Assembly: GCA_903896595.1 (NCBI GenBank)
Contig: CAITYL010000060.1
Location: 1 to 61,708 of the forward strand
DNA from: an uncultured Lentisphaerota bacterium
Lineage (GTDB): Bacteria > Verrucomicrobiota > Lentisphaeria > Oligosphaerales > CAITYL01
Direction of reading: 5' to 3'
Length of the DNA stretch: 61,708 nt
Part shown: positions 39,237-48,175 of the stretch, one piece after another
How positions within the stretch are numbered: the stretch's first letter is position 1
Layout: each line of letters starts with the position of its first letter
Made by a program: the position numbers and the translations under genes
The notes under the pieces: generated by a model
Databases searched by the model: none
What the model saw: only the letters and a program-made list of their open reading frames with translations
Told to the model about the DNA's origin: nothing

Positions 39237-41174
39237 ATGAAGAGGGGATTGCGCCTGGGGTTGCTCGTGATCGTTTGGGTGGGCGCGGCAACCGTCTCCA
39301 CCTTGGCCGGAGAACCAGAGTCGGTGATCCAGCTCAAAGAGCGCAGCGGACGGGACCCCTACAACTGGACGCTGTACAACGAATTGGGCATGGAGTACTA
39401 CAAGTACCGCTGGTACGACGAAGCCATCACCGCGTTCCGGCAGGCGTTGGCGGTCCACGGCATGTCCCGCCAGATCAAGGCGGAACAGCTCCAGAACGCC
39501 GCCCGCAAGGAAGAAATTGCGGCGCAGAACAAGCAGGCGGAACTCGTCAAACGGCAGCAGGAAAATGCCGCGGCGGCCCAGGCGCTGGGGATCTTGATTG
39601 GCGGCATGGGCGGCATGGGGGGATTGGGCGGCATGGATGGACTGGCCGCGAATATGGCCATGCAAACCGCCGGCGGCGCGGCCCAGGCGGCACTGGCAAT
39701 GGATGCGGCGGGGGCCGTGCAGCGGAAGGATACCGGCATGCTGTCGGACGTCCAGGCCAACCGCGACATCGCCGGCATCCTCTTCAATCTCGGCCGCGCG
39801 CAATACGCCCGGTTGTCGTTTTCCGATGCGATCCAAGCCTTTGACGAAGCGAGAAAAACGGATCCCGCGCTGACTGTCGCGGCGTATTGGGTGGCGGAAG
39901 CCAACTACCAGCAGGGGCGGTTCGCCAAGGCGCTGGAGGGGTTGTTCACCTTCACCACCGTGGTCAACGCCCCAAACCGCCCGGTCTGCCTCCTGCGCGC
40001 CGCCAATGCCTACCGCGGGTTGGAGATGGCGAAAGAAGCGGACCGTTGCTTCGCCGACGCCGTGCAACCATACGAACTGGCGCTCAAAGCGGACTCGAAG
40101 GATGCCGCCGCCCTGCGCAACCTCGGCGACCTTTATGCCGGCCGGGACGATTCAGCCCGGGCGCTGGACTGCTACCAGCGCTTTCTGGGCCTCGCCCCCA
40201 ATGACGCCTCGGTCCTGCTCGCCGCCGCGGCAGCCGCCTATAATTCAGGCGCGTTTGACCTGGCGCTGGGGTATCTGGCCCGTCTGGAACAACCGACCAC
40301 GCCGCTCCAGATCGTCACGTACGCGAACTATATGAAGGGACTGATCCTGCTGGACACCGGCAAGACAGATGTCGCCAAGGCCGCCTTCGACCGGGCCGTG
40401 GCCGACAACACCTTGGTTCCGCCGCCATCGCACGTGGTCGCCGCCAAAGCGCTGGGCGGCGACCAGGAGGAGGGGCTGCGCTGGTTGAACCGCGAAGTGT
40501 TCGACAATCCCTTCAGCCCCAGCGCCTGCCCAAACATGTACCGCCTGGGCCGGGTTCTGCAGATGCGCAACGAACCGGCCAAGGCACTGGAACTGTATGC
40601 GCGCTGCCTGGCCGTCCAGCCGGGCTACGGCCCTGCCCAACGCGCAGCCCAGGGACTGGAACAGCAGCTGGCCAAGCCCCGCGCAACGGCCGAACAGCAG
40701 GGCGACGCCCAGGCCGGACAAAAGCAGTTCGCCGATGCCGCGCGGGCCTATGCGGATGCCCTGCGCCTGACGGCGGCCGGCCCGCGCTGGGATGCGCTCA
40801 TGACCAAACTCACCACCTGCGTGGCGGCGCTGGAAACGCCCCCGCCAATGACGACGGAAGGCATGCGCCATTTCCTGCGCGGCAACGCCGCCCTCAAGGT
40901 GGAAAACCGCATGCCCGCCGACATCGCCCGCGCCATCTCGGAATATCGCTGGGCGCTGGTTGAATCGCCCTGGGCGCCCGTGATCCTCAAGCACCTGGCG
41001 GTCGCCTATATGCTCAACGGCCAATACCAGGCCGCCGGCAACGGCCTGAAAACGTTCCTCGCCACCCATCCCAAACCGGCGGAGGCCAGTGACGCCCTGG
41101 AGGCGTTCTATCGCGCCGAGTTCCTACTCGAAACCCAGCGTTCCGCCCTGGCCGCCCTGTGCCCCGGACAATGA
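39237..41174 (+). CDS. Exported TPR-repeat protein
   Basis: 645 aa. Signal peptide LGLLVIVWVGAATVSTLAG, then TPR units spaced by about 34 residues: WTLYNELGMEYYKYRWYDEA, ARLSFSDAIQAFDEARKTDP, VAEANYQQGRFAKALEGLF, ALRNLGDLYAGRDDSARALD, and more to the C-terminus. A Gly/Met-rich segment (ILIGGMGGMGGLGGMDG, near residue 120) interrupts them. GGAG six bases before the ATG supports the start. TPR proteins in the envelope usually scaffold secretion or assembly complexes. Its stop overlaps the next ATG (ATGA at 41171-41174), so it is coupled to the secreted protein downstream. The client complex is unknown. Confidence 0.85.
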   Translation: MKRGLRLGLLVIVWVGAATVSTLAGEPESVIQLKERSGRDPYNWTLYNELGMEYYKYRWYDEAITAFRQALAVHGMSRQIKAEQLQNAARKEEIAAQNKQAELVKRQQENAAAAQALGILIGGMGGMGGLGGMDGLAANMAMQTAGGAAQAALAMDAAGAVQRKDTGMLSDVQANRDIAGILFNLGRAQYARLSFSDAIQAFDEARKTDPALTVAAYWVAEANYQQGRFAKALEGLFTFTTVVNAPNRPVCLLRAANAYRGLEMAKEADRCFADAVQPYELALKADSKDAAALRNLGDLYAGRDDSARALDCYQRFLGLAPNDASVLLAAAAAAYNSGAFDLALGYLARLEQPTTPLQIVTYANYMKGLILLDTGKTDVAKAAFDRAVADNTLVPPPSHVVAAKALGGDQEEGLRWLNREVFDNPFSPSACPNMYRLGRVLQMRNEPAKALELYARCLAVQPGYGPAQRAAQGLEQQLAKPRATAEQQGDAQAGQKQFADAARAYADALRLTAAGPRWDALMTKLTTCVAALETPPPMTTEGMRHFLRGNAALKVENRMPADIARAISEYRWALVESPWAPVILKHLAVAYMLNGQYQAAGNGLKTFLATHPKPAEASDALEAFYRAEFLLETQRSALAALCPGQ

Positions 41175-42931
41175 CCATCCCAGCAGCAAGAAAAATCAAA
41201 AAGGGGGGTGCCGCCGCCACCCTGCTCGGCCTCCTGCTCCTGGCCGGCCCTGACGCCGGCGCGGAAGATGTGCGGGCACGGCACCAGCAGGTCAACGGCC
41301 TGCTCAACCAGGCCATTTCCACGGCGAATTCCGATCCGCGAACGCGGGGCTACGCCAACCAGCTCCGCTCCCTGCAGAACCAGATGAACTCGGCCTTCAG
41401 CCATTACAACTCGTTGCCGCCGGGGCCGTTCACCCCAATCGCGCCGAACCACGCCCCCCTGGCCGGGCAAAGCCCCGTCACCACCGTCCAACCATTGCCC
41501 GGCAACCTCCCCGCCGCCAACCGGGTCCCGGCCGCCGCCGGCTTCATGATGGCATCCCCCCATGCCCCGGCTGACGCCGGTGCGCTCACCGCCGCCGCCG
41601 ACCCCTTGAGCCAGTCCGTCTTGAACACCGGCAGTTCCTTGGAAACCGAGGTATTGCGCACCGAACCGTCCCCCGTGACTGATGAACTGCGGACCGCCTT
41701 TCCTGTGGATGACAGCGGCGCAGTGGCCGCTTCCGGCGCCGGTCTCAGCTTCGGCACCAACCCGACAGCAAGCGCCGCCCCGGCCGGGGATGAGTGGAAC
41801 CGCCTGCTGGCGGACACGGACCAGACCCTGCGCCAAACCGATGACTGGCTCGCCGCCGCCCGCCAGGACCCGGCCATGCGGGAGGCGGTGGCGGTGATCG
41901 ACCAGGCGCGCCAAGCCCTGCGGGACGCCCAACAACTGTTGGAGCAGCAACAACTTGCCTCCCCCGACGGCAGCCGGCCCAGGCTGCAAGGCGACCTCCC
42001 GGACCTCTACGGCACCCGCCAATGGCTGCTGGCCGGCGGTTATGCCGACCGCTCGGTTTTCAGCCCGTTCCACATCGTACCGGCCGCCATTGCCACCCCA
42101 GCCCCGCCCGCCGGTAGCACTGCCACGCCCCTGGTCGTCGGCCCCGTGGCGTTCGCCGCCAGCACCGGTCAACCCTCCCAACAGCACGCCGGAAACCCGC
42201 CCTCCTGGAACGATCCCAACGTGGTGGACCTGCGCAACGCCGCCACTCTGGTGCCTGTCATCCCCGGCGGAAACGCCAGTGCCAAACTTCCCGCCACCAG
42301 CCTGTCAACCACGCCGGCAACGGCATCTTCCGCCGCGGGAACGCCGAACGGACCGGGAATCCCGCCGGCCGCCAGCGGTGATGACAGCACACCGGTTTCC
42401 CGCTTTGGCCCGATTCTTACCCCCCTATTGCCATCCCCGGAAAACCAGAAGATGCTCAATCTCCTGACCGACTACCTCAAAGCCGGTGCCGATGCCGGTT
42501 TGAATGAGGAAAAAGCCAAAGAGTTGTTGGATGACGCCCTGGCCGGCGGCACCGGTTACCTCGCGGCCACCGGAGAGCTCAAGGAAAAAGTGGAGGCGGT
42601 CCTGGAGCTCAAAGAGTTCTGGGACGCCGACACCGAAGGACGCGCCGAAATCATCGTTTCCGACGGCTGGGAAAAACTCACCGGCTCCATCTCCACGGCC
42701 GGCTTCACCCATGCCATCGTTGCGAAATCCTATACCACCATCACCGAAAAGGTCCTGGATAATTTTCAGAACAGTCTTGATGATTTTTTTAACGCCAACA
42801 ACATGCCAGGTGTCAACCTTCGCGAAGGCTTCATCGACTCGCTGACGTCCGGGCAACGCATCATCATGAACGTTCTTGAGCTGGACGAAACGTTCGCGGA
42901 TAAGCGGAATACCACAGACAAAAAAAAGTGA
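41171..42931 (+). CDS. Secreted Pro/Ala-rich protein, unknown
   Basis: 586 aa from ATG 41171, which overlaps the TPR stop. N-terminal basic and hydrophobic stretch (RKIKKGGAAATLLGLLLLAG) acts as a signal peptide. A short helical part (RHQQVNGLLNQAISTANSD) is followed by a long Pro/Ala/Ser/Thr-rich linker with no clear fold, and a C-terminal helical domain of about 150 residues (EKAKELLDDALAGGTGYLAA, EKVEAVLELKEFWDADTEG). I do not recognise the family. Position in a coupled operon with a TPR protein and two lipoproteins suggests an envelope complex. Confidence 0.7.
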   Translation: MTIPAARKIKKGGAAATLLGLLLLAGPDAGAEDVRARHQQVNGLLNQAISTANSDPRTRGYANQLRSLQNQMNSAFSHYNSLPPGPFTPIAPNHAPLAGQSPVTTVQPLPGNLPAANRVPAAAGFMMASPHAPADAGALTAAADPLSQSVLNTGSSLETEVLRTEPSPVTDELRTAFPVDDSGAVAASGAGLSFGTNPTASAAPAGDEWNRLLADTDQTLRQTDDWLAAARQDPAMREAVAVIDQARQALRDAQQLLEQQQLASPDGSRPRLQGDLPDLYGTRQWLLAGGYADRSVFSPFHIVPAAIATPAPPAGSTATPLVVGPVAFAASTGQPSQQHAGNPPSWNDPNVVDLRNAATLVPVIPGGNASAKLPATSLSTTPATASSAAGTPNGPGIPPAASGDDSTPVSRFGPILTPLLPSPENQKMLNLLTDYLKAGADAGLNEEKAKELLDDALAGGTGYLAATGELKEKVEAVLELKEFWDADTEGRAEIIVSDGWEKLTGSISTAGFTHAIVAKSYTTITEKVLDNFQNSLDDFFNANNMPGVNLREGFIDSLTSGQRIIMNVLELDETFADKRNTTDKKK

Positions 42932-42976
42932 CCATTCCAGCCGAAGTGACTGGAACCATATAGAAAAGGGGCGTCA

Positions 42977-43714
42977 ATGTTTCGCCGGTCATCACGTCAC
43001 ATCACGGTCATTCTGATGGCCATGCTGGCCGGGCTCGCTGGCGGCGGTTGCGCCTCCACCAGAATCACCGTGACGCCGCCAGTCAAAATGGCCGCCGTCC
43101 CGGAAAAGCCGGCAACCACCTACCGATTGGAACAGGCGACCCTGAAGTCCCAGCCGGCCACCGTCTGGCTCCCTGACGGCTGGCAAGGCCGCGGTTTTGC
43201 CGAACGATTCACCACCTTGGCGGAAAAGCGCTACCCCCGGCTGTTCAGCAACTCCCGCAACGCCATCCCCATTGCCGTACGGATTGACCTCGCGGTCAAG
43301 GCACAATCACAGGCCACGATTGCCGGGGCGGTGCTTACTTTTGGCATAATTGGCGGCATTTTCCCCAGCTTCCCCTGGACAACGGAATGGCAGGTAAAAA
43401 TACAGATTGAAGACATTCGCGAAGAAACCATCCTGACCACCGGTTTCAAAACAGAAGACCGCGGCTGGTTCAGCCTGTTCTCACCATTCGGCCTGATCAG
43501 CATCCCCGGCGAGTCGGACGCCCCCAAAGTTTCATCCACCGAGAGCTGCCCCGGCGTCCTTCCACGAGAACATTCCCAATACGCCGCCGAATGCATGATC
43601 GACCTGCTGGCCATGGAACTATTGAAACTGAATCCCGCCAAGCTGCGAACACGCCCGGCGGCCGGCGTCGCGGAATTCCCCACCCTGGACGCCCCCCCCC
43701 TGCCAAATTTTTAA
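42977..43714 (+). CDS. Lipoprotein, paralog 1
   Basis: 245 aa. Signal peptide with lipobox GGGC (ILMAMLAGLAGGGC), then a domain with RYPRLFSNSRNAIPIAVRID, a glycine-rich hydrophobic segment (AGAVLTFGIIGGIFPSFPW) and the C-terminal MELLKLNPAKLR. It is a paralog of the next gene: both share the xxHP/YPxLFS...R.AIPI block, the GG-hydrophobic-FPSxP segment, SLFxPFxLIxxPG, and the ending LPNF. AAAGGGG shortly before the ATG supports the start. It is probably attached to a membrane. The function is unknown. Confidence 0.8.
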   Translation: MFRRSSRHITVILMAMLAGLAGGGCASTRITVTPPVKMAAVPEKPATTYRLEQATLKSQPATVWLPDGWQGRGFAERFTTLAEKRYPRLFSNSRNAIPIAVRIDLAVKAQSQATIAGAVLTFGIIGGIFPSFPWTTEWQVKIQIEDIREETILTTGFKTEDRGWFSLFSPFGLISIPGESDAPKVSSTESCPGVLPREHSQYAAECMIDLLAMELLKLNPAKLRTRPAAGVAEFPTLDAPPLPNF

Positions 43715-43738
43715 CCGACACACAAGAATAGACTTACC

Positions 43739-44506
43739 ATGAAACGACTCCCCCGCCTGATGGCAATCATCACAGTTCTGGCGGGCCTGCTGGCCGGCGG
43801 CTGCATGTCCACCCGGATGACCTTCGAAGGCCGACCCAAGGTGACCCTGCCGGCCAAGGTCACCCGCCAGTACACCGTGGAAAAAGTGGACTTTGTCTGC
43901 GAAAACTGCCGCCGCGAAGCCGGCAGGTGGGGCAGCGGCGAGTGCCTGCACACCTTCCAGAGCTGGCGGAAAGGCGGCTTTGGCGAACAGATTCAACAAC
44001 GGGCGGAACTGCGCCATCCGCAATTGTTCAGCCACGCCCGCACCGCCATTCCCATCACCCTCCGCGCCACTTATAACAATGAAGATCACATGGGCGCCAT
44101 GATCGCGGTGGAATTGCTGACGCTCACCGCTTGCGGCGCCGTCTTCCCGTCCTGGCCGGCCGAGATGGATTACACCGTCCGCCTGGCCATCCTGGATCCG
44201 GAGGGACATCCCGTCCAGGACGCCGCCTGCACCGCCAAACTCGTGCAATGGGTCAGCCTCTTCACCCCCTTTGCGCTAATCAATGTCCCCGGCCCCTCCG
44301 AGGTGCCAAAATCCTCCTCCTGCATTCTCAATGCCACGTCGGAGGATAAGCTATTTTCCGACTACATCATGGACGCCTTGGCGGACACCTTGGCGGCGGA
44401 ACTGCTAAAACTGGATCCCGCCAAGCTGCGAGCAACCTCATCCGCCCCGACCACCGTCCCCATGGAAACGGTGACGCCCGACACCGTGACCCTGCCGAAT
44501 TTCTGA
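43739..44506 (+). CDS. Lipoprotein, paralog 2
   Basis: 255 aa. Signal peptide MKRLPRLMAIITVLAGLLAG with lipobox AGGC. The mature part has two CxxC-like cysteines (VCENCRREAG) absent from paralog 1, then LRHPQLFSHARTAIPITLRA, FPSWPAEMDYTVRL, SLFTPFALINVPG and ELLKLDPAKLR, matching paralog 1 along its length. It ends LPNF, as paralog 1 does. It lies 24 bp downstream, so the pair is a tandem duplication within the operon. The added cysteines could bind metal or form a disulfide. Confidence 0.8.
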   Translation: MKRLPRLMAIITVLAGLLAGGCMSTRMTFEGRPKVTLPAKVTRQYTVEKVDFVCENCRREAGRWGSGECLHTFQSWRKGGFGEQIQQRAELRHPQLFSHARTAIPITLRATYNNEDHMGAMIAVELLTLTACGAVFPSWPAEMDYTVRLAILDPEGHPVQDAACTAKLVQWVSLFTPFALINVPGPSEVPKSSSCILNATSEDKLFSDYIMDALADTLAAELLKLDPAKLRATSSAPTTVPMETVTPDTVTLPNF

Positions 44507-44544
44507 TCCTGCAGGGGCCAACCGACATGACTGCCATATCCCCA

Positions 44545-44706
44545 TCAGTAACCGGTCACTGAGTGGGGGGTACGCTGGAAACGCGAACCGCAGATTGACG
44601 AATGCTGAGTTCCGAATCATGAAGGCATCCGAAAACTTCATCATTCTGCGGTTCAACATTCGGCAATCTGCGGTTCGTCTTACCGTACCCCTTCATCAGT
44701 GACCCC
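44545..44706. repeat. 160-bp inverted repeat after the lipoprotein operon
   Basis: Left arm GTCACTGAGTGGGGGGTACG then AACCGCAGATTG; right arm CAATCTGCGGTT then CGTACCCCTTCATCAGTGAC. The arms of about 45 bp are imperfect, and inside is a smaller hairpin (GAATCATGAAGGC ... TTCATCATTC). It begins about 40 bp after the stop at 44506 and may also end transcription. Confidence 0.7.
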
Positions 44707-44767
44707 TTACCCCCATCAGGCTCTTCCATTCGTGTGCCGTCCGGCCGAGGCGTTACATTATCCGGCT

Positions 44768-46087
44768 ATGTCGCTTTTTCTGTACAATCTCCTTTTGCCT
44801 TTTGTCATGCTGGTCTACCTGCCGGCGTTCATGATCAAAATGGTGCGGCGCGGCGGCGGCTGGCGCCACTTGGTGGAGCGCTTCGGCATCTTCACTAACA
44901 CCCAGCGCGTCGCGCTCCGCCAACTGCACGCCCCCGTCTGGGTGCATGCGGTGAGCGTGGGCGAGGTCGTGGCCGCCCTGGAGTTCATCCGCCGCTGGCG
45001 CGAGCGCCGGCCCGACGTGGAGGTGCTGCTTTCCGTCACCACCACCACCGGCCACGCCACCGCCCAGGCCCGGCTCCCCGAGCGGGTCCGGCTGATCTAT
45101 TGTCCGCTGGATTTTAGCTTCACCGTCCGCCGCGTCATGCGTCTGGTCCGCCCGCGCCTGCTGGTGATTTTTGAAGTCGAGATCTGGCCCAACCTGATCG
45201 CCGCCGCCGCCCGCGCCGGCGTGCCGGTGGCCCTCGCCAACGGCCGCCTGTCCGACCGTTCCGCCCGCGGGTACCGCCGGTTCGCCTGGTTCTTCCGCCC
45301 CCTGTTCCGCCGTTTTTCCCTGCTCTGCGTGCAAAGCGAGGCCGATGCCGAACGGCTGCGCGCCGTGGTCGGCCTGGACGCCCCCGTGCATGTCTGCAAC
45401 ACCATGAAGTTTGACCAGACGCCCGACCAGACCCAGCGCGACGCCAACGCCACCCTCGACGCGGTTTTCGGTTCCGGTCCCCGTTTGGTGTTTACCGCTG
45501 GCAGCACCCATCCCGGCGAGGAAGAAGCGGTGGCCGAGGCCTTTCTCAATCTCAAGCCCGAGTTTCCCCAGCTCAAACTGGTTCTGGTGCCCCGGCACCA
45601 TGAGCGGACCGCCCAGGTCGAAGCCGTGTTGCGCAACCGCGGCTTGGTCTGCCGTCTCCTCAAGACCCCGCCTGCGGAGTCCGCAACCACCGCCGCCGGC
45701 CGCCAGCCGCCAACGGTTGACGTGTTGCTGGTCAACACCACCGGCGAGCTGATGCGTTTTTATGGCGTCGCCGACGTCGCCTTTGTCGGCAAAAGCTTCG
45801 CCGGCAATCACGGCGGTCACAACATCATTGAGCCCGCCATTTTCGCCAAACCCGTCCTGCACGGCCCCAACCTGGAGAATTTCCGCCAGGTGGCCGAGAT
45901 TTTCCGCCGCGACCACGCCTCCATCGAAGTGGCCGACGCCGACGCCCTCGCCAGCACCCTGCGCGCCCTGCTGGCCAATCCTGCGGAACGCGAGGCGTTC
46001 GGCCGCCGCGCCCGGGCCACCGTCGAACGCCACCGCGGCGCCATCGCCCGCACTCTTGACCTGCTGGAACCCCTCACCGCGCCATGA
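44768..46087 (+). CDS. waaA: 3-deoxy-D-manno-octulosonic acid (Kdo) transferase
   Basis: 439 aa from ATG 44768 (MSLFLYNLLLPF), the usual family start with an N-terminal membrane anchor; the frame opens at 44699. It transfers Kdo from CMP-Kdo to lipid A precursors at the inner membrane (GT30). HAVSVGEVVAALEFI contains the catalytic Glu; TTTTGHATAQ, FEVEIWPNLI, SARGYRRFAWFFRPLF and GNHGGHNIIEPAIFAKPVL are the expected family blocks. The stop overlaps the start of the next gene (ATGA at 46084). It shows the organism has lipopolysaccharide. No other lipid A genes are in this window. Confidence 0.95.
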   Translation: MSLFLYNLLLPFVMLVYLPAFMIKMVRRGGGWRHLVERFGIFTNTQRVALRQLHAPVWVHAVSVGEVVAALEFIRRWRERRPDVEVLLSVTTTTGHATAQARLPERVRLIYCPLDFSFTVRRVMRLVRPRLLVIFEVEIWPNLIAAAARAGVPVALANGRLSDRSARGYRRFAWFFRPLFRRFSLLCVQSEADAERLRAVVGLDAPVHVCNTMKFDQTPDQTQRDANATLDAVFGSGPRLVFTAGSTHPGEEEAVAEAFLNLKPEFPQLKLVLVPRHHERTAQVEAVLRNRGLVCRLLKTPPAESATTAAGRQPPTVDVLLVNTTGELMRFYGVADVAFVGKSFAGNHGGHNIIEPAIFAKPVLHGPNLENFRQVAEIFRRDHASIEVADADALASTLRALLANPAEREAFGRRARATVERHRGAIARTLDLLEPLTAP

Positions 46088-47031
46088 CCGGCATCCTTTT
46101 TCTCCAGGTCGCCTGCCTGCTCCTGCTGATCGCCCCCGGCTACTGGCTGCGGCGCAGCGGCGTGCTGACCGAAACCGGCACCACGGAACTGGCCAAACTG
46201 CTCATGCGCGCCATCTACCCGTGCCTGGTCTATGGCGCCGTCGTCGGCAACTTCACCACCGGCCGCCTCCTGGCCCTGTGGCCGTTGCCGGTGGCCGTGC
46301 TGGGGTTCATGTGGCTCGGCTTTTTCATCGGCCTGGTCGCCGCTGGCCGTTGCCGGTTCGCCAGCCCGGCCCAAAAACAGGCATTCCTCTTCCAGTGCGC
46401 CTTCAACAACTATTCATTCCTGCCCATGCCGCTGGTGGCCATGCTGTATGGCGACACCGGCGTGGCCCTGCTTATCGTCTCCTCCCTCGGCGCGGAAATC
46501 GCCATCTGGACCTTGGGCGTCGCCATTGTGCACAACCGCGGCATCAGCTGGCGCAACCTCCGTTCCCTGGCCAATCCGGTGCTGCTCATGCTGGCCGCCG
46601 CCCTGCTCACCATCGTCATTCGCGACGCCGTCGCGCCGCACGTCCCGCCGCCCCTGGCGACCGTGGCCGCGGCCGTACTGGGCACCCTGCAAATGGCCGG
46701 CAAGGCGACCATTCCCATCTCCATGGTGATTGCCGGCAGCTGCTTCGCCACCCTCGCCGCCGGCACTCTGCGCGAACCCCGGGCGTGGCTGGCCGCCGGC
46801 CTGCGCCTGGTGGCCATCCCCATCGTCGCCCTGCTGCTCCTGCGCCTGCTCCCCCTCCCCATCGCGGAACGCCAGGTGCTCACCTTGGTCGCCGTCATGC
46901 CCGTCTCCCTCGCCAGCATCACCTTTGCCAAGGTCTTCCACGGTGATGAGGCATTCATCTCCAGCACCGTCCTGATCACCCACCTCCTCGCCCTGGCCAC
47001 CATTCCGCTCCTGCTGGCCCTCGCCCTGTAA
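46084..47031 (+). CDS. AEC-family (auxin efflux carrier-like) permease
   Basis: 315 aa with about 10 hydrophobic helices, the normal AEC size. LLIAPGYWLRRSGVL at the N-terminus and NNYSFLPMPLVAMLYGDTG in the middle are typical family blocks; NPVLLMLAAALL begins the second half. These carriers move small carboxylates or related organic anions across the inner membrane. The ATG overlaps the waaA stop, so the two are coupled although their roles seem unrelated. The substrate is unknown. Confidence 0.88.
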   Translation: MTGILFLQVACLLLLIAPGYWLRRSGVLTETGTTELAKLLMRAIYPCLVYGAVVGNFTTGRLLALWPLPVAVLGFMWLGFFIGLVAAGRCRFASPAQKQAFLFQCAFNNYSFLPMPLVAMLYGDTGVALLIVSSLGAEIAIWTLGVAIVHNRGISWRNLRSLANPVLLMLAAALLTIVIRDAVAPHVPPPLATVAAAVLGTLQMAGKATIPISMVIAGSCFATLAAGTLREPRAWLAAGLRLVAIPIVALLLLRLLPLPIAERQVLTLVAVMPVSLASITFAKVFHGDEAFISSTVLITHLLALATIPLLLALAL

Positions 47032-47071
47032 CGAACCAGACAACTGAAACCGCATATTTCGGAGACGATTC

Positions 47072-47716
47072 ATGACTTCTACCGCCCAGGCCTTTGCCCA
47101 CCCGCGCGAGGATGTCGCGCGCTGCATGCGCCGGCTGTATGAACACGGGCTGACGACCACTTCCGGCGGGAATATTTCGTTGCGCGCCGACGACCGGCAT
47201 GTGCTGCTCACAGCCTCGAAATTCGACAAGGGCACGCTCACCGGCGACCAGGTCGGCATCTTGACCCTGGACGGCGCCAACCTGACCCCCGAGCTGACCC
47301 CCAGTATTGAGGCGGGCATGCATCTGGCGATCTACCGGCAACGCCCGGACGTCACGGCGGTGGTCCATGCCCACCCGGTCACCGCCAGCGCGTTCTGCTG
47401 CGGCACGATTCCCCTCGACTGCCGCTTGCTGGCCGAATCGTACGCCATTGTCGGCGACCCGGGGTACGCCGCCTATGCGCTGATGGGGACGCCGGAACTG
47501 GCGGTCATCGTCGCGGACACCGCCAGCCGCCACAACTGCGTGCTGATGGCAAACCACGGCGTGCTGACCGTTGGGCGCAGCCTGACGGAAGCGTTCGACC
47601 GGCTGGAGGTGCTGGAGACCGCCGCCCGCCTGAACCTCATCACCCGCCAGCTCGGCGGCGCCCTTCCGCTCACCCGGGAACAGTTGGCGGCCATTGACGC
47701 CATGATGGGGCGGTAG
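47072..47716 (+). CDS. Class II aldolase (L-fuculose-phosphate aldolase-like)
   Basis: 214 aa, standard for FucA/AraD relatives. TTTSGGNIS (28-36) binds substrate phosphate; PSIEAGMH holds the catalytic Glu80; zinc ligands are His99 and His101 (VVHAHP) and His162 (MANHGVL). It cleaves a sugar phosphate such as L-fuculose 1-phosphate to dihydroxyacetone phosphate and an aldehyde. GGAG eight bases before the ATG supports the start. It fits functionally with the isomerase-like and kinase genes at 58715-61569, but they are 11 kb away on the other strand. A family C repeat follows the stop. Confidence 0.9.
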   Translation: MTSTAQAFAHPREDVARCMRRLYEHGLTTTSGGNISLRADDRHVLLTASKFDKGTLTGDQVGILTLDGANLTPELTPSIEAGMHLAIYRQRPDVTAVVHAHPVTASAFCCGTIPLDCRLLAESYAIVGDPGYAAYALMGTPELAVIVADTASRHNCVLMANHGVLTVGRSLTEAFDRLEVLETAARLNLITRQLGGALPLTREQLAAIDAMMGR

Positions 47717-47721
47717 ACTGC

Positions 47722-47910
47722 GTTAGGCTGAAGCTTATTAGGCCGTAGGCTAAAGGTAGATGCACTTGCAAAACCCGCAAAAAGCCTGCATATACAACCG
47801 TCCCGAAGGCCAGGTCGGCGTTATTTCGAGACCGGGAGCCGCCCGGCCTCGGGCGGACAAAGACGGCGTCACCCCGGTTCCGCCCTTTTTACAGGGCCGC
47901 CGTCACGCCA
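47722..47910. repeat. Family C palindromic element, copy 2
   Basis: Begins GTTAGGCTGAAGCTTATTAG six bases after the aldolase stop, then GTCGGCGTTATTTC, the palindrome CCGGGAGCCGCCCGGCCTCG (47826 on), GACGGCGTC and GTTCCGCCCTTTTTACAGGG. It matches copy 1 in inverse orientation. The stretch 47911-48175 that follows is AT-rich with no recognised gene. Confidence 0.8.
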
Positions 47911-48175
47911 AACTAATGTCCCGCGTCTTCAGAGCCTCGACAACCAAAACCTCACCCTGCCGCAAGATAAATCCAGCTGGCGTTCACAGCCCAGAGAAAA
48001 CCGTGGGGATTTTTCTCAACAGTGAGAGAAATCGTAAAAAAGAAATCATCTCCGTCTCCCCTTATTTACCAGATCACTAGGCTATCCGCATTTATCAAGC
48101 AAATTTCATGCCATCTAGATAAACCATTTTTTCTGCTTATAGTCACCCCTGGTAGTCGGCGAGGCTATCAACCAC

